A stretch of DNA of 64,000 nt from Cordia subcordata. Its lineage: Eukaryota > Streptophyta > Magnoliopsida > Boraginales > Cordiaceae. A model generated the notes under the pieces. It ran no database searches. It was not told where the DNA came from and saw nothing but the letters and a program-made list of their open reading frames with translations. The DNA lies in the NCBI GenBank assembly GCA_028554755.1, contig JAPTOF010000025.1, forward strand, positions 2,734,501 to 2,798,500, written 5' to 3'. The position numbers were made by a program, and so were the translations under genes. This document shows positions 20,424-31,065 of this stretch, in pieces. Position 1 is the first letter of the stretch, and the number at the start of each line of letters is the position of its first letter.

Positions 20424-21034
20424 GGAAAAGAAATCTAGTATAATATACATATATAATAAGACCTAATCTAACCAAACCTAAATCTGTGTTATAATAATAC
20501 TATATTAATTCGAATATAAAACTATTTATTCTATTCTAAGCTTTCAGTAATGCTGTGCTAATATAAATATTACTAAGTATATTTACTGAAGTACTAATAT
20601 AATTACTAACACAATACCCAATATAAAAATTAAAATACTAACAATATCTTTAAAATTACTAATATATTACTATACCAATAAAATACTAATAATTATATAT
20701 ATATATATACATATATATATATAACTATATTACTAATAGTACTAACCTAAACGATTACTAATTTATATCCACACTTATGCAATGCATTTAAGCTCATCAA
20801 GCAAGCAACTTAAGCATATAACCACTTTTCAATCTTGCACTCCACATATCCAAACATGCTCATAATTCATTCTATGCTACAAGACTCCATGCAAGCACAC
20901 AAGTAAGCACTTAAAGAAGCATTCAAGCACTTGAGAAACACACAACAAGGCACTAAATGAGCATAAATGCACTAAAGCTCCTCAAACGAGCACTTCATTT
21001 CATGCACTAAATGACACACAAAAACACTTAAGAA
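20424..21034. other. AT-rich intergenic DNA, no gene seen
   Basis: Very AT-rich, with a short (TA)n tract at about 20693-20722, followed from 20760 by sequence of mixed composition with repeated AAGCA/CACTTAAG-like words. No open frame, domain or RNA gene is recognisable. Confidence 0.6.
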
Positions 21035-21059
21035 CACTGCTAGAAACTGACAGTTTAGA

Positions 21060-21967
21060 GATGCAAAGTTTGTGACGGAAAATTTCCATCACAAATTGAG
21101 ACGGATTTGAGACGGAATTGGGACAGACTCTTGCACAAAAAGTTTGGCATACTTGTAGACAGATTTGAGACAGAATTGTGACAGAATTTGTGACGTAGTT
21201 TTTTCCGTCGTAAAATCCGTCTCAAAAGGTGGAAAGATGATATTTAGCGATGGAATTTGTGACAGAGTGTGTGTCGCAAATATTTGAGATGAATTTGAGA
21301 CAACTTTTATGATGGTTTTTCTCTTTTGTCAGTTTTGAGATGGATTAGAGATAGAATGTATATTAATAATTTTGAGATGGAATAGAGACAAATTTTTTCT
21401 AACTTTTTTTAGAACATTTGAGACTGAATAAGGACGGAATTTCGATTGAATATTATTCTTTGTAGGAAAAAAAAATAATTTGCAATGGAATAGAGACTGA
21501 TATTTTTAAAATCTTTTTACTTATTCTGAGACATATGAATTAGAGACTAAATAGAGATGAATTTCATTTAAAATTTACTTATTTATCTTGAGACAAAGTA
21601 GAGATGGAATGTATATTACAAAGTTTGAGAATATTGCAACGGAATAGAGACGGATTTTATAAATAAAAATTATTAAATTTGAGAAGTAGATTATTTGACA
21701 TGGATCTGAGACGGAATTGAAATTTAAAATGATTAAAAATTTAAGACATTCTAATGTTTGAGACGAAATAGAGATGAAAATTTGGAAAGAATTATAAAAA
21801 ATTAAAATTAATCGGCATAAATACTAAATTATTATAAAATATTACCCAAAAAGAGTGTAATAAATCAAAATGATGAATAATTTAAAGTATGGAGATATTT
21901 AACTTGAATAAAAATATAATTAAGACTTAGGTTCTATTAAGTTGTTCATTCGAACATTTTCATGTCG

Positions 21968-21998
<31 letters not shown>

Positions 21999-22200
21999 TA
22001 TTATAGCAGTAGTAGCAGAGACATAATAGAGATTAGTATATGAAGAGAATGTTTTTTGAAATAATTTAACTACAAGAAAAAGAAATTAGAGTTGAAATTG
22101 AATATAGATTAAATTCTAATTTGAGACGAAATAAAGACGAAATGTGCATCTCTAATATTTTAAATTTTTTTCCTAAATAAAAAGGGTGGAAAGAATTTAG
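21060..22200. repeat. CACTA left subterminal repeat array
   Basis: Dozens of short GAGACGGA / GTGACGGAA words and their complements occur, dense at 21060-21310 and more decayed (GAGATGGAA, GAGACGAAA) to 22140. A (TCA)n tract at about 21966-22000 interrupts it. Such repeats bind the element's own TnpA-like protein in characterised En/Spm transposons. Confidence 0.7.
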
Positions 22201-22215
22201 AAGTGCGGGAAATAA

Positions 22216-22336
22216 GTTTGTTGGGGAAAAACATGCAAACACAAAGAATACGAGAAGAAATAACGGACACAAGAAATTACGTGGTTCGTTATTTCTTCTC
22301 GTATTCTTCGTGTTTGCATGTTTTTCCCCAACAAAC
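22216..22336. repeat. 50-bp perfect-arm palindrome at the copia 5' LTR/primer-site junction
   Basis: Arms 22216-22265 and 22287-22336 are reverse complements with one mismatch, separated by 21 bp. The right arm is the expected U5 end (ending CCCCAACA plus AAC), and the primer site begins on the next base. The U3 and R regions that should precede U5 are absent and replaced by the inverted U5 copy. Confidence 0.85.
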
Positions 22337-22348
22337 TGGTATCAGAAC
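22337..22348 (+). other. Copia primer binding site (tRNA-Met)
   Basis: TGGTATCAGAAC matches the consensus TGGTATCAGAGC at all but one position and follows the LTR end by 3 nt, the normal copia spacing. Confidence 0.85.
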
Positions 22349-22867
22349 TTAGATATATTCCGCTACTTGAGGGAAAAAGGAAAAATCAAAACTCACTGTG
22401 AAACCAAAATTTCTCAAACCAAACGGTGCCTAACTAAACAAAGGTCTTTGTTCGGCGAGGAGTGCTCCGGTGCTGTCTACGTTGAGTGTTGGTGGTTGGA
22501 GTGGAAGCTTGCGTCGGCCGGTACTGGTTCGTGTTTGGGTTTGAAGAACAAGCGAAGAAGATAGAGTTCGCGTGCTCTTGAGGTTGGTTTTTGGTATTCA
22601 GGTATTATTTTTTGGAAATTGGTTCAAGTTTGTAAAGCAGGTTTAGGGTTTGTAGGCTTTGGGTCTTTGGGTTTATTTGGATCGGGCCTGGGTAGTGGCC
22701 TTGTCCAATTTTGGCTAGGCCTTGGGTCTTGGGTTAATTAATTTTTTGTTGGGCTTGGGTTCTAGGCCAGAAAAATAATAAATTTCTTTTTTGGGTTTGG
22801 GCTTAGTTTAGGCCAAAAGAATAAAAAAGAAATTTTTATTTGGGCTTAGATTTAGTCCTGAAACCAA

Positions 22868-23119
22868 AAAAAAAAACTGTTTTGACCTTTGACCGGTGTT
22901 GACCAGCGTTGACCAGGGTTTGACCGGGGTTGACTTTGACCGTTGACCGTTGACCAAGGGTTGACCGAGTTTGACCAAAGCCTTACCCCACGTTTTTCAA
23001 CGTGTTGAGTCCGTTTTTGGGCTCTGTTTTTCCAGATTCTGCTCCGAAGTACGTGTTTAGGGACGGTGTTGACTTTGACCAACAGGTTTGACTTTGACCG
23101 GTGTTGACCAAAGTTGACC
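22868..23119 (+). promoter_or_regulatory. TTGACC/TTGACT repeat cluster in copia leader
   Basis: Seventeen TTGACC or TTGACT words, all in forward orientation, lie in two clusters (about 22880-22980 and 23068-23121) of the untranslated leader between primer site and gag. TTGAC[CT] is the W-box bound by WRKY factors. The number far exceeds chance, but a leader-repeat origin without a WRKY role is also possible. Confidence 0.55.
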
Positions 23120-23214
23120 AGGGGTGTTCCTAAGGTTTTTCGACGTGCTGAATCCGTTTTTGCGATCCATTGAGCCAAATTCAATCCCGAAGTGTGAGTT
23201 TTGAGCAAACGAAG

Positions 23215-23985
23215 ATGTCTTCCACAGGTGAAAAGTTTGAAATCGAGAAGTTTGACGGGAGAATGAGTTTCAGTCTTTGGAGGATCGATTCAAGGCATTT
23301 ATGACAATGCAGGACTTTGGAAAGTCATTGAAGGAGTGATCCCGAAAAGATAGAACCAAAGAATGAGAGAAGAACTCGAAGCGAAAGCCTTGAGTGCAAT
23401 ACATATGTCCGTGACAAATGAAGTATTGCTGGAGATTCCTGAGAAGACGACAATAGTTGAGGCTTGGAATACTTTGGTCGAATTGTATGCATCTAAATCT
23501 CTCACCAATCGCCTCTACTTGAAGAAGCGATTGTATCATCTTAGAATGAAAGAAGGTACGTCACTAAAACAATACCTTGATGAGTTTACCTCTTGTTTTA
23601 TTGCTTTGAAGGATGTGGGTGTTAAAATTGATGACGAAGATCAAGCTATGATCATATTATGCTCCTTACTGCCTTCATATATGAACTTTGTGGACACTAT
23701 GTTGTACGGGAGGGATAAAATTACTTTTGAAGATGTGATTACTTCATTAAAATCGAAGGATCTTCAAACACATATTCCGGGACATAGGGAAGAAGTTCAT
23801 GGGGAAGGTTTAGTGAGTAGAGGGAGATCGGAGAATAGAGGTGGATCTTCGGATAGAAAGAAAAGTAAGTCAAGGTCAAAATCAAGAGCAAGGAAGCTAC
23901 GCTGTTTCGAGTGTGGCGAAAAGGGTCACATTAAGAAAGAATATCCAAGACTGAGAAAAGGAAAGAAAAAGGTGGAGAATTCAGC
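23215..23985 (+). pseudogene. Copia gag
   Basis: The capsid-like protein starts at ATG 23215 and runs 29 codons to a stop at 23302-23304. A frameshift carries it into the frame 23363-24001, which holds the conserved helical gag core (repeated Leu/Trp, TSLKQYLDEF-like segment) and a zinc knuckle near 23903-23944. The knuckle's last Cys codon is TAT (Tyr), so it would bind zinc poorly. Confidence 0.75.
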
Positions 23986-23987
23986 TG

Positions 23988-24842
23988 GTGGAAAGTGCTG
24001 ACAGTGATGGAGATAACTCGAGTAGTACCGGGGAAGTTTTGACTATGAGTGGATCACAGTGGCAAAATCAATGGATTCTTGATACTGGTGCAACGTTCCA
24101 TATGTGTCCTAGGCGCGACTGGTTCTCTTCTTATTCCAAAAGAGAAGGGAAAGTCCTTCTAGGCAATGATCTTTCGTTAAAGGTGGAGGGAATGGGCATC
24201 ATAAATATCAAGATGTTTGATGGTATTACAAGATCTCTCAAGTGTTGGCATGTACCGGAGCTGAAGAAAAACTTGATTTCTCTTGGGCGTTTGGATTCTC
24301 ATGGATACAAATTCCGAAGTGAGAATGGTGTCTTAAAGGTGACCAAAGGTGCAATTGTGCTCTTGAAAGGGAACTTGATTGGCGGCCTATATATCCTTCA
24401 AGGTAGTACAGTTACAGGTGTTGCAGCTGTTACATCCGAGGAGAGTGATAATGACACTACGCAGTTATGGCACAAAAGGTTGGGCCATATGAGCGAGAGG
24501 GGACTAACCGAGCTGAGCAAGAGGGATTTGCTTTGTGGACAAAGAACTGGAAAGCTTGAATTCTGCGAGCATTGTGTCTTTGGAAAGCAAACCAGGGTAA
24601 AGTTCAGCAAGGGGCAGGGGAACACCAAAGGAACACTTAATTATATTCATTCTGATCTTTGGGGTCCTAATAAAGTTCCTTCCAAGAAAGGTGTCAGGTA
24701 TTACATCACTTTCATTGATGCATACTCTCGGATGGTGTGGGTATATTTCTTAAAAACTAAAGATGAGGTGTTTCCAACATTTGTCAAGTGGAAGACGTTG
24801 ATTAAGAAACAGACTGGTAAACAAATTAAGCGTCAGGACTGA
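23988..24842 (+). pseudogene. Copia protease and integrase N-terminal part
   Basis: Protease active site Asp-Thr-Gly at 24081-24089, then the pre-integrase HHCC zinc-binding region (HKRLGH ... CEHC) and the start of the integrase core with the first catalytic Asp (HSDLWGP) near 24650. It sits in a different frame from gag, and a frameshift near 24835 cuts it before the DNG motif. Protease processes the polyprotein; integrase inserts the cDNA. Confidence 0.8.
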
Positions 24843-26342
24843 CAATGGGTTGGAATATTGAAACAAAGAGTTTAATGAGTTCTGCAAGAAACATGGCATT
24901 GTGAGACACCGCACATGTGTAGGGACACCACAACAGAATGGAGTTGCAGAACGCATGAATAGAACTCTGGTGGAGAGAGCTCGTTGTATGCTCTCCCAAT
25001 CTGGTTTGAGTCAAGACTTTTGGGCTGAAGTCGTCAATACGGCATGCTACTTGGTGAATAGGTCTCCATCTAAAGCTATTGAATTGAAAACTCCTTTTGA
25101 GTTATGGTCTGGTAAGCCTGTTGACTACTCTCGATTGAGGGTGTTCGGTTGCCCTGCATACGCTCACATGAAGGATGGCAAGTTAGAGCCGAGGGCAAAG
25201 AAATGCATATTCCTAGGCTATGCGTCCGAGAGGAAAGGTTACAGGTTGTGGTGCACAGATCCAAAGTCTCCAGGTTTCCTCATCAGCAGGGATATCACGT
25301 TCAATGAGTCTGCTTTATTAGACCAAGAAAAGGAGAAAGCGGTAGCTGATTTAGACCACGGTGTCAAAGAGCAGGTGGAGGTATTTTCTGATGTACCAAA
25401 TGTTCCATCTAGCAATAGTAGCAGTCAAATTCAGCCGACTCAACCAACTGAGGCACATGATCAAAATGTGCTTGAACAACAGAAGTACAGCATTATCACT
25501 GGGCGAGAAAGGAGACAGATTAGAGAGCCTCAAAGGTATGGATACGCTGATCTTGTTGCTTATGCTTTGATCAAGGAAACAATTGAAGGACATGAGCCGA
25601 ATTCATACAAAGAGGCCATATCTGGGAAAGCTTCTGCTCAGTGGGTGGGTGCCATGAGTGAGGAGATTGAGTCTCTTCATAAGAATCAAACATGGGAGCT
25701 TGTTGAATTGCCTAAGGGACAGCGAGTTGTCGGTTGCAAATGGGTTTACAAGAAAAAGGAAGGTACTCCAGGGGTTGAAGGTCCTCGATACAAGGCACGG
25801 TTGGTGGCAAAAGGCTATAGACAAAGGGAGGGTGTTGACTTCAATGAAGCGTTCTCTCCGGTTGTGAAGCATACTTCCATCAGGGTTTTACTTGCCTTGG
25901 TTGCTCTTCATGACTTAGAGCTTGAGCAGCTAGATGTGAAAACGGCGTTTTTGCATGGTGATCTTGAAGAGCAAATTTACATGAGTCAACCGGAGGGGTA
26001 TTTAGTTCCTGGTAAGGAGAACCATGTTTGCAAACTGAAGAAATCCTTGTATAGGTTGAAGCAGTCACCTCGGCAATGGTACAAGAGATTTGACACATTC
26101 ATGATAAGTGTTGGATACACAAGGAGTGCTTATGACAGCTGTGTATATCTCAAGAAGCTTCCAGATGGTTCGTTTGTGTATTTGCTGTTGTATGTCGATG
26201 ATATGCTTATTGCTGCTAAAAGCATGTCTGCAATCGACAAATTAAAGAAGCGACTAGGTGATGAGTTTGAGATGAAGGATCTTGGAGCAGAAGAAGATTC
26301 TGGCATGGAGATTCATAGATATAGAAACGCTGGAAGCTATTC
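24843..26342 (+). pseudogene. Copia integrase C-terminal part and reverse transcriptase
   Basis: The integrase core continues (PQQNG-ERMNRTL with the catalytic Glu, about 24930-24965) and its C-terminal region ends near 25530. The RT then runs from about 25680 with Tyr-Val-Asp-Asp at 26191-26202. The frame 24901-26409 is long and open, but frameshifts occur before it and near 26340. The RT active site is intact. Confidence 0.85.
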
Positions 26343-27162
26343 TTGTCTCAACAAAGTTATATTGAGAAGGTCTTTGAGCGTTTCGGGATGCTTAACGCTA
26401 AGCCTGTGAGTGTGCCGCTTGCTGCTCATTTCAAATTGTCTGCAAATTTGTCACCTAAAACTGAGGAGGAGGTGGAGCATATGTCTCATGTTCCATACTC
26501 GAGTGCTGTTGGTAGCTTGATGTATGCTATGGTGTGCATTCGTCCTGATATTTCACATGCAGTTAGTGTTGTGAGCAGGTATATGGCATCACCGGGAAAA
26601 CACATCGAAGCGGTGAAATGGATAATGAGATATTTGCGTGTAATCGCGAATATAGGATTGCTATTTAGCAAGATGACTGGAGATTGTGCGAGGTTGGTGG
26701 GTTATTGTGATTCAGACTTTGTGGGTGATCTTGATAAGAGAAGATCTCTGACGGGTTACGAGTTTACTCTCTCTGGATGTGCTATCAGTTGGAAAGCGAC
26801 ATTACATCATCGTGGCATTGTCGACTATTGAAGCAGAGTACATGGCAATTACAGAAGCTGTGAAGGAGGCCATGTGTTTACAAGGCCTGGTTCGTGATCT
26901 TGGACTGCAGCAAGATACAAGTACAGTCTTTTGTGATAGCCAGAGTGCAATCCATCTGACGAAGAATCAGATGTATCATGAGAGGACTAAACATATTGAC
27001 GTTAGATATCATTTTATCAAAGATATTATATCACAAGAAATTATATCGGTGCAGAAGATTTCTACCCATGAGAATCCAGCAGATATGATGACTAAGGTGG
27101 TTCCAGTCAGCAAGTTCAAGCATTGTTTCGATTTGGTTGCTATTTGCGGTGTGGAGCAATGA
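26343..27162 (+). pseudogene. Copia RT end and RNase H
   Basis: RNase H motifs are present in order: DSDF with the first Asp (about 26715), the Glu in TIEAEYM (about 26830) and CDSQSA (about 26934), followed by the TKHIDVRYHF and NPADMMTK signatures at the end. A frameshift near 26800 splits the domain. The last frame stops at 27160-27162. Confidence 0.8.
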
Positions 27163-27221
27163 GCCCTTAGGGGTAGTTGGCAGCAGGGATGATGGTATGT
27201 TGATTAGAGCGAATACGTGCC

Positions 27222-27384
27222 AAGGTGGAGATTTGTTGAATGTGGCCCGTATTAAATTAATATGTGTCCTTTTCCTTGTCCTCAAACAATGTCGTTTTGT
27301 CTTGGCCGAAAAAAAGCTCGTAGCTAAATCAAATAGGTATATTTATTTACTATTTAATTTCATTCAAAATGTTCGTTTTCTCAT

Positions 27385-27417
<33 letters not shown>

Positions 27418-27418
27418 T
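27222..27418 (+). other. Copia polypurine tract and 3' LTR remnant
   Basis: The purine tract AAGGTGGAGAT (27222-27232) primes plus-strand synthesis. The LTR begins with TGTTGAATGTGG at 27234. The U5 sequence found at 22287-22336 does not recur downstream, so the LTR is truncated, probably near the (TG)n(TA)n tract at 27385-27418. Confidence 0.65.
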
Positions 27419-29128
27419 AATGTCAGGATGAGATTAAGGGCTTTCTTGGATTGGTTCTTTTTATTATGATGGCCCAAAACAGAAAAAAAAGGACAAACAA
27501 AATACCAAAGAATGGCCCAATAAATGATGACCCAAATCTTTATGTGAGTCCACTGGAGCTAGGGCTCGTCAAACAATGCCTCTATATATGAGATATATAA
27601 GAGAGTGTATGCCTTCACCAGCCAAGCTGGTCCTCATCGACATTTCATCACACCTAAAACTTCAGTGAGCTTGTACTTCTTCTCAAGGTTCGTATTTCTT
27701 AATTTGTCTGTAGCTTTTAGTTTATCTTTAAATTATGAAGTTTTGTTACTTTAATTAGCACAGCAATTAGAATGCGTCACCGTTGCACTATGATTATAGA
27801 AATACTGCATACAGCCTTTGGTTGCCTATATCGAAGCTTCGAGAGCATCATATGCTTCCATTTGCCACCTTTTTTTATTTTTTTGGCTTGTGCACTAATA
27901 TGCTCTTACATTCTGTCTAGGGTTTTGTTCTTGGCATTTTCGAATTGATTTTAAATTATTATTATTTTTTGTGGTAATTATTTAATGTACTTACAGTACT
28001 AATCATAGAATATGTTCTAGGATTATATGTCAAATTTGAAAATTAAAGTTGGTTAAGCTCTTTGATAGCAACTTTCTAGATAATAAAAATGTATGTTAGA
28101 TGTTGTTTCAAGTCTTCATATATACTTGTAATTAGTGGGAAATTGTTGCTATTTTGTGCATGTGACTTTAATTACATTATTAGTCAATAATTTCTGGACT
28201 ATGGCAGCAATGGTGATCAAAATTTTAAAACTTAATTAATATCTGAAAATATCTAGAAGCAACTCAATGGAAAACTAGATCATCTGAGACTTGGTGCTCA
28301 ATAAAGGTGGAAAAAGTTTGCTGCTCGGCAATTTTTTTTTAATATGCTCAAAAGTTGAAAATGAAAAACTTTAGTTTATATATGCTCTAAAATTGAAAAT
28401 TTGAAATAATCAAAAGAGAAATATCAGTTAATATGTGCTCTAAAATTAAAAATGTTATAAAAATTCTTAAATAAAATATATCACATCAGCACATTCACAG
28501 AACTTTTATCAAATTAAGAAAAAAATTAAACCGTGCAACACACTGGTGTTACTCTAGTTATATATAAATGTATACCATAGATGATGAGGTGTATTTATGC
28601 ATGCGAAATTAACTGTGGTTGTATACGATGAGTGATACTTGACCCAAGTCAAGAAAATGAATGATGAGTGCTTTGATTGTTTGTACAGATATTTTTCTTG
28701 TGTCCATTATATACGTATAAAGATGGATGGATGGATCCAAGAACTTCTTCACACCTCGCTCATCTCAAAAACTCTTTCTCAGCACTTAAAAATGCCTGGA
28801 GAAGACAAGGATTGAGGGATAATTGACAAAATAAATAAATAAATAAATAAAAGGAAAAGGACAAATCAAGAAAGCAGCTGCTGCTTCAAAAAATGAAATT
28901 CTTAACTTTTTTGATGGATTCCCTTTTTTGGTTTTCTGCTCTTAATTGTCTTTTGTGAAACTAGAATTTCAAATATTTGTTTGTTTTCCATGTGTAATGA
29001 ATAGCATAGTGGAAGTTTCGTTTTAGTTAAATTTTCACCACTATTATATTGGACTCTATTCGAACTATTTACAGTTGTGAATTGTGATTTTATATGATTG
29101 GTTTGAAAATAAAGATACTGTTGTTTTG
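27419..29128. other. CACTA interior with a promoter/5'-UTR-like stretch
   Basis: No coding domain is recognised. From about 27470 to 27690 the sequence resembles a plant gene's proximal promoter: GGCCCAA/GGGCC-type words at 27472, 27511 and 27525, a TATATAAG-like box at 27585-27600, and an exon-end/donor-like CTCAAG/GTTCGT at 27683-27694 followed by T-rich intron-like DNA. An (AAAT)n tract lies at 28830-28850. It could be a captured host gene fragment or the transposon's own first intron. Confidence 0.4.
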
Positions 29129-29788
29129 TAGTCTTAAAAGTATGGAAATTTCATCAATGAGCAGTCAAAGAAGGCATATGATGCTTATAAGTCACTTGTA
29201 GAGAAGAAATATGGCGTAGAGGTCTCAACAGAGAGTGTATGGGATGGGGATTGTTGGACACAAGCTATCAGCCAACCCGTTAAAGATCATATATATGGCC
29301 TTGGTACATGTGATGTCGATAAAGTGCTTGGGATAGGTACCTCATATGGCTCAGTCATCAATTCTTTTGGTGTCACTTTTTAATCTATCATATCTGACGA
29401 ATGAGATGTTTCATGGATCTATCTCATTGCAGGATCTACGTCATCAAGCTCTATTCATGGCAACTATAGTGACGATTCGGCATTAAGGGCTGAGCTCGAA
29501 TCAACTAAGGAAAAATTACATTCAACTAAAGAGAAGCTCAACTTAACTACAGTTGAACTTAATGAATTAAAAGGCTTTATCCCACAATTGATCTCATCTT
29601 ATGTAGATGAGAGACTTGCTAGGCTTGGCATCAACCTACCTCCTATCCCTACTACTCCTGCTCATGCTTTTACAGATAGTTGGCTATGTCTCTTTTCACT
29701 TCATTTGCCAATTAGTCTGGACCATTATGTTTATACTAGTTTTAGTTTTGGTGAACTATATAACTATGTGATATTTTTATCTTGGTGA
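29129..29788 (+). pseudogene. En/Spm-associated protein (Transposase_24-like), last exons
   Basis: Two exons are readable. Exon one ends at 29336 and contains the Lys-Ala-Tyr helix and the I/V-YGLG motif typical of the Ptta/En/Spm family. A 96-bp GT-AG intron occupies 29337-29432. Exon two encodes a heptad-like charged helix (STKEKL repeats) and a C-terminal tail to a TGA at 29786-29788. This protein accompanies the DDE transposase in CACTA elements. Upstream exons were not found. Confidence 0.6.
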
Positions 29789-30059
29789 ACTATCTAACTA
29801 TGTTATGGTGAATTTGGAATTTGATACTATGTTGATGACTTAATGGTTTAGTAAAATGTATGGTTGATTGCGTGTAGACCTAGTATGAGTTACATTGTAT
29901 AGGTTGAATGGTATATTGGTAGAATGTATGAGGACATATGCCTTTTATGAGTTATAGTGGTTGAATGGATGAATTGGTATTAACGGATGAATTGGTATTT
30001 AATTATAGTTTAATAGGTATGGATAACAAAATAAATAGGTAAAATATTTTCAACAAAAA

Positions 30060-30702
30060 ACATACTAGAGACGGATTTGAGACGGAAAGTATTTTAGTCA
30101 AATTGCATTAGCGACGAATTTGAGACAAAAAATAATTTAGTCAAATTGCATTAGCGACGAATTTGGGACAGAAATAAATTTAGTTAATTGTATTTGCGAC
30201 GGATTTGAGATGAAAATTATTTTAGTTCAATCAAATTAGAGACAGAATATTTCAAAAAATGTGGCAAGGTTTGTGACGGAATAGAGATGGAAATATTTAG
30301 CGACGGAATAGAGACGGAACATTTTGTTAATATATTTCATATAGTTTAAGACTAATTTGGGACATAAATTTCTGTCTCAAATTTGAGACAAATTTTAGTC
30401 GCTATATTTCATCAACAACAAAATAGCTTTAACGCAATTAGAGACGGAAATTTCCATCACGAAGTAGAGACAGACTTTTGAGACGAAATATTCCGTCACT
30501 ATTTTTTTGTCAGTGACGAATTTTAACAAAGTGTTTCAGACGAAATTTTCTGTCTCTGTTTGAGACCAAAACAATTTGAAATTCCGTCTTAAAATTTGAG
30601 ACGGGGCTTTTTGTCACGGAAATTTTTTGTTTCAAATTCCGTCGTAAACAAGTTTTGAGACGGAATTTTATAAATTTGCAATGGAATTTTTCCTAATTCC
30701 TC
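30060..30702. repeat. CACTA right subterminal repeat array
   Basis: GAGACGGA, GCGACGAATTTG and CCGTC words recur about every 15-30 bp, in both orientations. The array ends in a CCTAATTCCTCAC-like sequence that may be the decayed terminus. From 29789 to 30059 I see only AT-rich DNA. Confidence 0.7.
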
Positions 30703-30734
30703 ACAAAAATGCATGCACAAAGCCCCTAAACACA

Positions 30735-31060
30735 TATACAATCCAAGACACATCATCCACTTATAAGGCATGGGAAAGATCAAACAGACTAAATTTAATG
30801 TTCATGTGTATGACTGTTGCAAATAACATTTAAATCTACTCTTCTTAAGAAAAATAATGCTAAGGAATATATGAGTGCTGTAAGAAAGCGTTCACAAAAT
30901 GCTGACCAGTCACTTGCTAAAACACTTTTAGGGCCTTTAATCACAATGAAATTTGATGGTTTACATTCCATGCATGAACATGTGCTTGAGATGACTAACA
31001 TAGCAACAAATTTTGGAGCACTAGGTATGAATGTGGATGCTTTTTTTTTTTTTTTTGGTA
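30735..31060 (+). pseudogene. Relic copia gag, 5' part
   Basis: Fragment of a copia gag of the UBN2 type, beginning around a YKAWERSNRL-like motif (30757) and running to a T16 run at 31041-31056. A frameshift and stops occur near 30826-30860. The coding sequence is cut by Athila element 1 and resumes at 42355. This is a different copia family from the one at 22-27 kb. Confidence 0.7.
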
Positions 31061-31065
31061 TAGTT
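31061..31065 (+). repeat. Target site duplication of Athila element 1 (TAGTT), left
   Basis: TAGTT precedes the TGATG start of the 5' LTR and recurs at 42350-42354 directly after the 3' LTR end. Confidence 0.85.

Larger units (their letters stand above)
22216..27420 (+). mobile_element. Ty1/copia retrotransposon, Tork/TNT1-like, defective
   Basis: The order gag, protease, integrase, RT, RNase H and the sequence signatures (YVDD, DTGA, ADMMTK-like RNase H end) define a copia element of the TNT1/Tork type. It has a tRNA-Met primer site (22337) and a polypurine tract (27222-27232). The 5' LTR is reduced to a 121-bp U5 palindrome, and the 3' LTR is recognisable only from TGTTGAATG at 27234 to the microsatellite at about 27385-27418. 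Several frameshifts make it inactive. It lies inside the left part of the CACTA element. Confidence 0.75.
21035..30702. mobile_element. Decayed En/Spm (CACTA) transposon hosting a copia element
   Basis: The left end reads CACTGCTAGAAA, close to the CACTA-type terminus. Both arms (21060-22200 and 30060-30690) are packed with GAGACGGA, TTTGTGACGGAA and reverse-complement CCGTCTC words, the subterminal repeats of this superfamily. C-terminal exons of an En/Spm-associated protein lie at 29129-29788. The right terminus is degenerate (about 30690-30702), and I could not define a 3-bp target duplication. The DDE transposase exons are missing. The nested copia element (22216-27420) accounts for over half the length. 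Confidence 0.65.

Noticed and set aside
20424..21034. Possible small RNA gene
   Set aside because: No tRNA boxes, snoRNA boxes or stable long hairpin seen; sequence is only AT-rich.
22852..23208. Minus-strand 118-codon frame opposite the copia leader
   Set aside because: Antisense of the TTGACC repeats; codon content reflects the repeat.
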